From NCBI GenBank assembly GCA_015178975.1, contig WHVD01000022.1:744001-808000 (forward strand): 64,000 nucleotides of DNA. The letters are read 5' to 3'. Position numbers and translations under genes: made by a program. Positions 56,576 to 64,000 of the stretch are shown here, piece after piece. Source of the stretch: Hysterangium stoloniferum. Lineage: Eukaryota > Basidiomycota > Agaricomycetes > Hysterangiales > Hysterangiaceae. How positions within the stretch are numbered: the first letter of the stretch is position 1; every line of letters starts with the position of its first letter. The notes under the pieces are model-generated. The model was given only the letters and a program-made list of their open reading frames with translations, was not told the origin of the DNA and searched no databases.

Positions 56576-57743
56576 AAATTACACTTCACTTCGGGCTATC
56601 ACCCGGAAGGTGACGGCCAAACCGAACACATGAATCAAACTTTGGAACAGTACATTCGTGTCTATTGTAACTATCAACAAGATAACTGGCAATCACTACT
56701 ACTGCTAGCCGAATTCACATATAACAACGCACCGAACGCCACTACTGGCATTTCACCTTTCTTCGCAAACAAAGGCTACAACCCTAATATCGCAATCCAC
56801 CCAGAACACAATCTCGCATCCACCCATGCTCAAGACTTCATTACAAACCTTGACAAGCTACATCAAGAACTTCATAAAACTATCACAATGGCCCAAGAAT
56901 GATACCAATGGTCCGCAGATAAGAATCAACTTCTGCCTCCTGATTTAAAGATCGGAGACCGAGTATTCGTTAAAGCCGAGTTTTTCCGAACTACTAGACC
57001 CTCTAAGAAGCTCTCTGAAAAATATTTAGGTCCTTTTGAAGTTATAGCACAAGCCGGCACACTTTCATGGACACTTCGGCTTCCTGACAACATGTGTGCA
57101 GTGCACCCAGTATTTCACGTATCTATGTTAGAACCTTGTGTTGCTAACAATATACTGGATCGTATACAACCACCACCTCCACCCATAATTATTGACAGAG
57201 AACCTGAATTCGAGATATCAGAAATCCTAGACTCAAAAATCAACAATTGCTGACGCTCATGCAAATTACTTTATTTAGTTAAATGGGCTGGCTATGAAGG
57301 TACAGATGAAGAAACTTCATGGATCCTAGCTACAGAGCTTGGCAATGCATTGGAAATCGTTTTAGGGTTTCATCAAGCTTGTCTGAATAAACCCAGTCCT
57401 CTAAATTCTCTATAAGTCATTCACATGGGACCCAAACTTTTTCCGACTATGCCTTTTATGTTCACGCTTTGTTTGTTTTGTTTTAAATTCATTATATTGG
57501 CTATCTAAAAGTTTCTTCCACAACTTCTCCCTCTTCCCCAGCTTCTGAACCTTCCCCCTGACCAATGGCCACCAACACTTCCTCACCAACTTTCTCCAAT
57601 ACACTAACCCCAGGCCCAACTCCATCGCAACTTGACACTTCCAAGTACTGCTCAAGCTGTTCCCCAAACGACTCAATAACACTGGTCTGTTTTTCCAACC
57701 CGACGCCCAATAGTCACAATTGTTCAGTCATGAGTCCTTGTTG

Positions 57744-58471
57744 TCACAGTGTCTTGAATCGGAACTGAGTCGTCTCCGAGAAATAGGTGTGCATGAGGCA
57801 GTTTTGCTTTTCTAGAGCATCAGCCTGCCATTCTTGGTAGGACCTGTTCCTGTCAGCATCCAGGAATATACACCCGAGCTTCTGGTTGGCACACTCTTGA
57901 CAGGTGCAGCCCCAACCACTTGCCCGTGGATGGCAAGCCCAACCCCATTTAGTGTACTGGTTGCACTTTGGGTCATTTTTGGGCCCCGCCTTGGTGGCCT
58001 GTTTTTGTTTCTATAATCAAAAAAAATTAGAAAATTAAAATAATAGGAACCCGAACCCACCTTGGGGCTCAATGGCCCTGGTACACCCTCCTCATCGGAC
58101 TCTGAAGGCGTTGCTGCCTTGCACTGAAAAAAAGTCAGCAAGGCTCACAAAAGAACAGGAACCCGACTTACCTTTCCCTCTCGCTTCTTCTTCGCCTCCT
58201 CCTCTCACGCCTGATCGGCCTCCTGCTGCTTCTTCTTTGCAAGCACTGTGTCCCAGTGCTTGCATGCAGCCTCTTCTGCTGCCAGTTTTTTCTCCTCTGC
58301 CTCTATGGCTGCCAGCTCCTCCTTCTCCTTCCGCTCCTCCTCCTCATGCGCTTTCCTTTTCTCCTCGAGAAGGTGACAATGTTCTTGAGCACTCAATGGC
58401 CCACTCAGAACTGACATGGGAGCAACTGTTAACTGAACTGGGAAGGGTTTCGACCCCAAGCCAATGGTCAT
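57744..58471 (-). pseudogene. Antisense coiled-coil / Cys-rich protein gene inside Gypsy C
   Basis: Three exons on the minus strand (58471-58172, 58123-58061, 58010-57744; introns 48 and 50 nt, GT-AG) give about 209 residues. Exon 1 ends in a Glu/Lys/Ala-rich coiled coil (LLEEKRKAHEEEERKEKEEL); exon 3 has a Cys cluster CNQYTKWGWACH...GCTCQECANQKLGC that may bind zinc. An in-frame TGA at 58205-58207 (context GCG TGA GAG) interrupts exon 1, again possibly a decayed CGA. It lies between pol and the 3' LTR, opposite in direction to pol. A downstream acidic minus frame (57710-57501) may be a further exon. No function is known to me. Confidence 0.6.
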
Positions 58472-58645
58472 GGTGGTTGAGGGAAGAGAAGTAAAGAAAT
58501 CAAGCACCAGCACCCCTCGAATTTTTATATGTAAAATTTTACTGAGTCACATGATGTTTTGACACACCACCCGTACCTGATAAGTTTTTAAGTATGGAAT
58601 CTAGATTTTCGGCCTCCTTGGGATTTCAGCCAAATGAGGGGATAC

Positions 58646-59386
58646 TGTTACAACTGTGTCGCAACCTGACAGTCCCCGAGGTTATTGCCACCTATCGACA
58701 TTTCAAGTTATCATTTAAGTCATTGCATTGGAAACCATCAGCCTCCTGACGCTGATGTATGTTTTCACAGCGATCAAACTCCATTTACGCCCCCATCAAA
58801 ATATACTTGTACTATCTGGTTATACTCTGATATGTCCCCTTTTTATTATGATGATCCGTTCTACTCTATGTTTCACATATGTCTATATATACTTGTAACC
58901 CTCAGACTATTTCCTTTTCTCATAATCCCGCTCTTGGTTATTTCATGGCCTCCGAACTAATCATAACCTTCCCATTCCTAGTCAAGCTTATTTGTCAATA
59001 ATGTTTCCCGCTCTTCTCCTAGTTAGTATTTTCTAGATGCCAAATACTTGTATATGAACCCGTTGTAGTCATAGTTACTAGGCAATCAGAATATTGACTC
59101 AGAATACCCTCATACATCTCTAGAAGTCTCATACTAAGTATTCCACCCTCTGCCTTCACATGCGCTCGCCCACTCTCAGTCCCCGACCCCTTGGCCCGAC
59201 ACTCAACTTATCCTTCAGTCCCGATCGGTAACTTGCTGAGAGGTACTTGTCAGGACTAGTCTTCACCTGTCCAAAATTTAAGGACACCCGATGGATATTT
59301 GTGAGGTGCAGCATATAAGCTGAAGCCAAGTCCTTCTGATCGGTCCTGTTGGCCTACTGACATTAGTCAGTTTTCAGTTCTTAACA
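58646..59386 (+). repeat. 3' LTR of Gypsy C
   Basis: TGTTACAACTGTG...TTCTTAACA, 741 bp, same family as the three solo LTRs. It is preceded by AATGAGGGGATAC, a plausible polypurine tract. No target duplication with its flanks (GATAC / GTTTA), as expected for an element whose 5' end is lost. U5 word at 59313-59332. Confidence 0.8.
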
Positions 59387-59523
59387 GTTTAACAAAGAAA
59401 GGCATAAATGAGAAAAGTGAAGGACCTCAGTCAGAAAATCTTGACCATCATCTGTATATTAGTTTCTGTATTAATAATCTGAGTCTTGTATTGTTGTAAC
59501 TCTTCAATATTACCTCAGTGAGC

Positions 59524-60357
59524 TGTTAAGGGTACGTACATGGTGGGTTTCTGGAGAAACCCACGGGGAATCTGGTAGGACTTGGCTTCAGCTTATAGGC
59601 TGCACCCTCATGAGATCGTGCTGTCCAATTTCAAAACAGGTGGATGGGAAACCTGGGGAGTCCAGGTGGAGTTCGTGGGTCGAGGGGTTGTAGGTCGGAG
59701 GTCATGGGTCAAGAGGTCGGGGAGTCGAGATAAATAAGTTGGAGTTGAGAGATAGATGCATTGGAGCCCATGGGCTCCGACTAGCGAGAGCAGTGTAATT
59801 CAAGGAGGAGTTTAGAGCGGAAAATGTACTAAATTACTGGGAAGAATCTAAGCCAATTTTCTGACTGGATTGTATGTACAACATCTGCCAGACTATATAA
59901 ACTGTGGAATGAATAACATACCAAATCCAGTAATAATGAAATGAAACTAGCAAAACATAAAACGAGATAAGTAAACACCAAATTTGGTGCTAGGAATGGG
60001 ACAGAACGGAGCAGAGTCCGAATCGTGACAAATCATAAACCATAACAGGAAATGGAGTGGGAGCAGAGTCCAAATCATGACAGGTCATTGACTAAAATGG
60101 GAATGGGGCTCAGTTAGAGGGATGATGGGTTTTCCAAGCAGGTCCAGTGACTGACACGTGGGATGAGGTTGGACATAGACAGGGATGGAGTCCGGCAGGT
60201 ATTCCGGTGACTGATACACAACATAATAAAGTCGAATGTGGACAAGTCTGATGTATGGAGTCTGGCAGGAATTCTGGTAAACTGACAATTGGTGCGTATA
60301 GGGTGCGGGTGTGTATAAGTTAGTGCCTGGAGTCTGGCAGGAATTCCGGTTGTAACA
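59524..60357 (-). repeat. Solo LTR, Gypsy B family, reversed
   Basis: TGTTAAGGGTAC...GGTTGTAACA, 834 bp, target duplication TGAGC (59519-59523, 60358-60362). U5 word reversed at 59577-59596. Flanking DNA (59387-59523, 60363-60500) has no recognised gene. Confidence 0.94.
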
Positions 60358-60502
60358 TGAGCCTTCACATCTGGTATTAGCCTCTTACTTCATTGACAGG
60401 GTGAATCTATACTTCATTGAATGAGGCTTCTCTATTTGGTTTAGGTAGAATATATTATGATTATTATTCAACTTTATTGAAGGAAATTCAATTCATATCA
60501 CA

Positions 60503-60934
60503 GTGATGGAATATGTCCATGGCATTTTGACTCTCACTTTGCAGCTTAAAGTGATTGGAGTTGAGTTACATGAAGAGGATGTGCTGGATGTCCTCATTTA
60601 TTGTTTAGCTCTGGAATTTGGTGTGGTTGCAACTGCTCTTATGCAGCATGTGGGATCACTTACCATTGAGGATATTTCCACAGCACTGGTAGAAGAAGAA
60701 AGCCACTTGAAAGGCCAGAAGGACACTAAGAGTCAAATTGCCATGAAAATGAAAACAGACTCACCAATTGTGAAACAGCCAAGAAATTGCTATAGATGCA
60801 ATGGTGAAGGTCATATCACATGTTTTTGTCCCACACTGAAGCCAGTTGATTCATTGTCAAGTAGATCACCTACCAAAAACCTAGAGGCTCTCACTGCTAG
60901 CACAGGGGAGAGTAATTTTATATTGCATATCTGA
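60503..60934 (+). pseudogene. Copia-type gag fragment
   Basis: 143 codons match the C-terminal half of the gag at 19437-20234: MEYVHGILTL, DVLIYCLALEFG, SLTIEDISTALVEEESHLKG and zinc knuckle CYRCNGEGHITCFC. The N-terminal half is missing upstream of about 60503. Orientation is opposite to the intact element. Confidence 0.85.
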
Positions 60935-61945
60935 TATCATTGCATGGACTAGGAGTTGCAAGCAGGGCTCCAAGGTCTGGCATTTTGGTCTGGGAGGTTG
61001 GGAGAATGTATTCTAGAAGTAAGGATGCTTCAAGGTTTGATTCAACACCAAAAGTACCAGACAAATTTTGCATCTAGTGGGTGCAGCAGATGTATTTCAA
61101 CGTTTAGGACAGATTTTGCATCTAGTGGGTGCAGTGGGTGCAGTGGGTGTGTTTTAAATTTTTCCAAATGGTTTTTGCATCAAGTGGGCACAGTTTTTCA
61201 TTGGGTGTGTATGGATTTATGTTACGACCCGTTCCCGGATGTTTCAATATCCAACTTCCGATCTCTGACTACGGAACATCATAGTTACTGTATCATCTGC
61301 GTTCTTCCCTTGTTCCGCATTTGGTAATTTGTCCATTGACAAGTATTCACTCGTTTGTTTGTTGTATTCCCGTTTCGGAATATTGTCTCCCTAATATGTC
61401 TTATTGTATTTCCGTTTAAGAACACTTCCGTTTCCATCTTATTATGGTCTTAGTTTGTAGTACAATAACGAGTAGACTTATATTAGTTTCCATGAATTTG
61501 TACTTTACCTTAGATCTGATATTGACTTAGTTTCTTATTCCTTCTCCCATCTTTCTGTATGCTCGATATTCGGAACTCTTCGGAACTCTGAATATCCATA
61601 TCTTCCATTGTAAGTCTCACCTCTGAAATTAAGGACTTTGAGCGTTTGCGTAGAGGCACAGCACATAAGCTGAAGCCAACGTCCTGACCCTATCCGATAG
61701 TTCCCGACTTCCCAGTGACTTTCTGATAGTTCCGGAATAAGTTCCCGACATGGCACTTAACAATTTACTACAAGCTCTCAACAACATGCAAAGTGGGTGT
61801 GTTGGAACTTATGTATAGTATTGTGTTGCATGTCATTGAGAAAACTCATACTTTCATAGTTTATTCAAATATGCTCAGCTAAGTATGTTACAGTAGCTTA
61901 GTCATACAAACAAAACCTTGTCCATTTTTCTATATACCATTAACA
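60935..61945 (+). mobile_element. Tail and 3' LTR of the decayed Copia-type element
   Basis: After the gag stop comes a non-coding tail with repeated GCATCTAGTGGGTGCAG words (about 61069-61200), the CpG-decayed form of GCGTCTAGTGGGCGCAG in the intact element. The sequence is then split by a solo LTR (61220-61762). It resumes as AAAGTGGGTG and a 146-bp LTR (61800-61945) that shares TTACAGTAGCTTAGTCAT and AAAACCTTGTCC with the LTRs at 18967 and 20292. Confidence 0.75.
61220..61762 (+). repeat. Solo LTR, family F, TSD ATTTA
   Basis: TGTTACGACCCGTTCCCGG...GGCACTTAACA, 543 bp, target duplication ATTTA (61215-61219, 61763-61767). It differs from the Gypsy B and C LTRs over most of its length but has the U5 word CATAAGCTGAAGCCAACGTCC at 61663-61683. 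Confidence 0.94.
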
Positions 61946-61961
61946 TCTTACAACACCATGG

Positions 61962-62500
61962 TCAGGGGTTCCAATAGTGGGGTGGTGGAGGGTTACAAGA
62001 GGTAGAAACAAGCTGCAGAGGCCTGAAAGATAAGGATCCTAACAGTAACAATATCTTGAGCAGATCCATGAATTCATTTACTGGGAGTGTATTCAGATAA
62101 TCTGGGGGGATACAAGGTGAGTCTACTAGGAGTTGTCTGAACAAGGAAAGCTTAATTTCTCTGGTACCCTTTGCTAAGTCTTCTCTTTTAGCTGAGTCAT
62201 CAATGAACAGGTAAAAATCCACCATTGTATCCACAAGTGGGGATAACCCACTACAGCTCACACTTCCCAATGGTTGCTGCAAGGCTGATCCTAATTGCCT
62301 ACTCTCCTGACAGTAAACTGTGCAGAAGGGTAGTTGATGGCAATTCACATCCAGGGGGTAGGGGCTGGTGGGCAGCATGAAGTGACTTCGGTAGAGTTTG
62401 AGAGCATAAATGAAAGGAATGGTTTGACTAAAGAGGTCATTTGATGAGAGGTCCAGTGTGGGATTCTTGACAATGAGCTTTGTTTCTTGGTTGACAGCTC
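61962..62500 (-). CDS. Conserved repeated gene of unknown function, partial
   Basis: A minus-strand frame ends at 61962. The open stretch runs from about 62500 (NQETKLIVKNPTLDLSSNDL after a likely splice acceptor) through KLYRSHFMLPTSPYPLDVNC, ESRQLGSALQQPLG and VDFYLFIDDSAKRED to a Pro-rich end. An upstream exon was not identified. A decayed relative occurs at 1690-1800, so the gene is multicopy. It reads like a structured cytosolic domain (Cys, Leu and aromatic residues evenly spread) with no motif I recognise. Could belong to a transposon or a host family. Confidence 0.45.
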
Positions 62501-62929
62501 TTCACTTTCATTTAGCCTTCTCACTTATCCAGAATGATGTTAAGCTTCCATCATAGCATGTGATAGGTGGATGTCCATTGGTTCAAGGTGAGTAGAGGGA
62601 ATTGGACTTTCTAGAGATACACAAGGGGAGAAAGGAGGTGTTCAGTATGACCAAGGATGTAGATTCAGGGGATGTGATGTATTAGTCTTATCTTAATACT
62701 ATCTTCTGGAAAAAGGTCCAATGCTTTATCAAAATGTGCAAATGTTAAATTTGATGATGAAACACACCTTTTTATAGGGGGAGTCCACCAATTATTGCAA
62801 CTTTTCATATGAAGATGCTAATTGTGGACCATGCATTTGGAGGTTAATGTGTGTCAGAACCACTATACACCTCCCAGAGCACCAAACCTATATTGTCAGG
62901 AGGTGCTATACTAACTGACACAAGATATT
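62501..62929. other. Intergenic DNA, nothing recognised
   Basis: May contain upstream exons of the gene at 61962-62500, but no convincing coding segment was found. Confidence 0.35.
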
Positions 62930-63390
62930 GAGACACAAGTACTTTCATTACAAGCTTATTAAACCCTTGTAGATTGTGTATTGCAATAGAGTCAACTCAT
63001 ACTATTTTTAATAGCAAATACTCAATTCACTACAAGGTAAAATAATTTAAGTATTTGGTATTAATCACTGGCAGCCTGAATAGGCAAATGATTATGTAAT
63101 ATTCCTGCACATTGTGAATTTTGTTGTGCCGGTTTGGTGATATTTTGTTCGAAAAGAATAGAAACGCCCTCAATTTATACGATAAAAATACAAAATAAAT
63201 TCCATAAATTCGAGGAAAATCAGGAGATTAATGTACAAATAATTTCATCGCACTATAGTACATTTAATTTCACTTTTTAGCAACTTCTTCAGAGAAACAT
63301 CAGGCAAAACCCGAGTAATACAAGATTAAAGTGTTATGAAAGTGGATTAAGCAACATCATCCTCACATCATTGATGAGTCTTTGATGAGC
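62930..63390 (-). repeat. Internally deleted copy of the long LTR (34048 type)
   Basis: On the minus strand, GAATTTATGGAATTTATTTT (about 63220-63200) matches 34172-34191, and GCTGCCAGTGATTAATACCA (about 63070-63050) matches the region at 35910. About 1.6 kb between these blocks is absent. Ends are not resolved. Confidence 0.6.
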
Positions 63391-63677
63391 GAGACACTCT
63401 AATGACATATCTCATCCACAGGCAGCATTTAATGGCACCCCTCTCACCGACCTCATCGACCTCACCCACTTTATACTTTGGCGGGGTCCGGGTCAGGCCT
63501 AAAGGTCAGATCATCGGGGGTCAACCTGGCCCTGACAACTATTGGCATTGCTTCCGGTAATGTCACTATCCCTGAGAAGGACTTGCTAAAACCTACTTCC
63601 ACAGCACAGAGAAAAGGAAAGAGATACATCAATATCACAGGCGAGAACGCAAACAAACACTCACCGTGAAAATGGTA
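63391..63677 (-). other. 3' region of the permease gene
   Basis: Downstream of the stop codon at 63678. A GTGAGT-type splice donor near 63665 and a TAG acceptor near 63592 could mark a 3' UTR intron or an alternative last exon; the 61-codon minus ORF here (63471-63656) has a hydrophobic start but no family signature. Confidence 0.3.
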
Positions 63678-64000
63678 TCAGCTTTTCGCACCTTTATACA
63701 GAACCGCCATTTCAATAGAAACCATCCCTAATCCCACGGACGTCATCGCCCCTAACGGCAACAAGTTCCATTTAGCAAATTCGGTCTGTTTGACTTTGAT
63801 TCCCTTTTGGGCCAAAATCGTCTGCCATAACAATCCTGCCAAACTTGCGGAAAACGTGAAACTGACCGCACCAATATTGCTCGCCACAGCGAGAGAGATA
63901 GCGGCGGCTCGAAAGGTATGTGGTGGCATATTCGCGGCACGAACGACTTTAGTGAGGAGAATGGTGGCACCGATGTTCGTTCCTGAGATATTGCATAAAA
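63678..64000 (-). CDS. ArsB/CitM-type anion permease, C-terminal part
   Basis: The minus strand reads from the window edge LCNISGTNIGATILLTKVV, then SLAVASNIGAVSFTFSASLA, LLWQTILAQKGI, FAKWNLLPL and a final hydrophobic helix before the stop at 63680-63678. NxxGTNxGAT followed by GSN(x)GAxxFTFSASLAGLLW is typical of the last membrane segments of the ArsB/NhaD/CitM ion transporter superfamily. Such proteins export or import anions such as arsenite or dicarboxylates across the plasma or vacuolar membrane. The 5' part lies beyond the window. The substrate cannot be told from this fragment. Confidence 0.75.
   Translation of the reverse strand, partial: LCNISGTNIGATILLTKVVRAANMPPHTFRAAAISLAVASNIGAVSFTFSASLAGLLWQTILAQKGIKVKQTEFAKWNLLPLGAMTSVGLGMVSIEMAVLYKGAKS

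Larger units (their letters stand above)
52276..57414 (+). pseudogene. Gypsy C pol (protease-RT-RNase H-integrase-chromodomain)
   Basis: Protease LVDSGSTHCFID at about 52428. RT with [32 protein letters not shown] and YSDD in place of YLDD (about 53900-54350). RNase H VETDASDYALAAILS (about 54700). Integrase with a zinc region (H...HFGLNKT to SCTTCLHSKSQ), first Asp in MDFIEHLP, second in ISDHGSEF, third acidic residue in EGDGQTERMNQTLEQ (about 56610). Chromodomain LLYLVKWAGYEG...TSWI (about 57265-57325). Ends TAA at 57412. Many TGA stops sit where CGA is expected (e.g. WPGI*DFVKH, QE*YQWSA, NC*RSCKL); frameshifts at about 54370 and 55780. Confidence 0.88.
50913..59386 (+). mobile_element. 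Ty3/Gypsy retrotransposon C (chromovirus type), 5' truncated
   Basis: Only the last 28 bp of the 5' LTR remain (50913-50940, GACATTAGTCAGTTTTCAGT + TCTTAACA). The interior runs gag, protease, RT, RNase H, integrase, chromodomain, an antisense gene, a short purine tract (AATGAGGGGA) and the 3' LTR 58646-59386. ATATTCTGATT at 50943-50953 is complementary to AATCAGAATAT in LTRs of this family (53157-53167), about 30 bp after a GTATATGA TATA-like word. Two solo LTRs of its own family (52736-53458, 55854-56575) are inserted in pol. Confidence 0.9.

Noticed and set aside
58072-58494. 140-codon plus ORF rich in Pro/Ser/Leu
   Set aside because: Antisense shadow of the coiled-coil exon; the minus strand gives proper splice sites and a coherent protein.

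Overview
The window looks like a transposon-rich stretch of a filamentous basidiomycete genome, probably Agaricomycetes. I infer this from short GT-AG introns (about 46-57 nt) in every gene I could splice, a tandem family of CorA-like Mg2+ transporter genes of the kind expanded in mushroom-forming fungi, chromodomain Ty3/Gypsy elements, Ty1/Copia gag genes and a Tc1/mariner relic. The species cannot be named from the sequence. Host genes are few: four intact CorA-like genes and one decayed copy (4.3-26.2 kb, all minus strand), three decayed A1 aspartic protease copies (15.6-16.5, 26.8-27.6, 29.2-30.1 kb), a repeated gene of unknown function (62.0-62.5 kb) and the 3' end of an ArsB/CitM-type permease at the right edge.

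Layout. 1-3.5 kb: LTR remnants in inverted arrangement and no convincing gene. 3.5-10.6 kb: two tandem copies of a CorA-like gene with its flanks, a decayed copy between them. 11.8-18.9 kb and 23.8-28.9 kb: a segmental duplication (CorA-like gene + aspartic protease relic + downstream DNA) whose copies differ by insertions: a possible SINE, a TR-GAG element and a Copia-type LTR in the left copy, a solo LTR in the right copy with its empty site visible in the left. 19-22.6 kb: a gag-only Copia-type element and a Tc1/mariner element with long inverted repeats. 29.2-61.9 kb: nested retrotransposons. A Copia element (from about 30.1 kb) is split by a full Ty3/Gypsy element (Gypsy A, 30935-39494, TSD GCGCT), which itself carries two solo-LTR insertions. 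A second Gypsy (B) starts at 39896 and is broken by further LTRs. A third (C, about 50913-59386) carries two more solo LTRs and an antisense Cys-rich gene. Between B and C lie an LTR-gag-like element and 3.7 kb of TG-rich satellite DNA.

Several retroelement features are seen directly. Seven solo LTRs and Gypsy A have exact 5-bp target duplications, one further LTR has a near-exact one, and removing four of the inserts restores an open pol frame. All three Gypsy families carry a 10-11 nt match between the LTR and the site just downstream of it, as expected for Tf1/sushi-type self-priming. A near-identical U5 word (ATAAGYTGAAGCCAAG) occurs in ten LTRs of at least four families. Most in-frame stops in the Gypsy elements are TGA where CGA is expected, a CpG-decay signature absent from the CorA-like genes. 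Two short elements keep only a gag gene between LTRs (TR-GAG type) and presumably depend on enzymes from autonomous elements.
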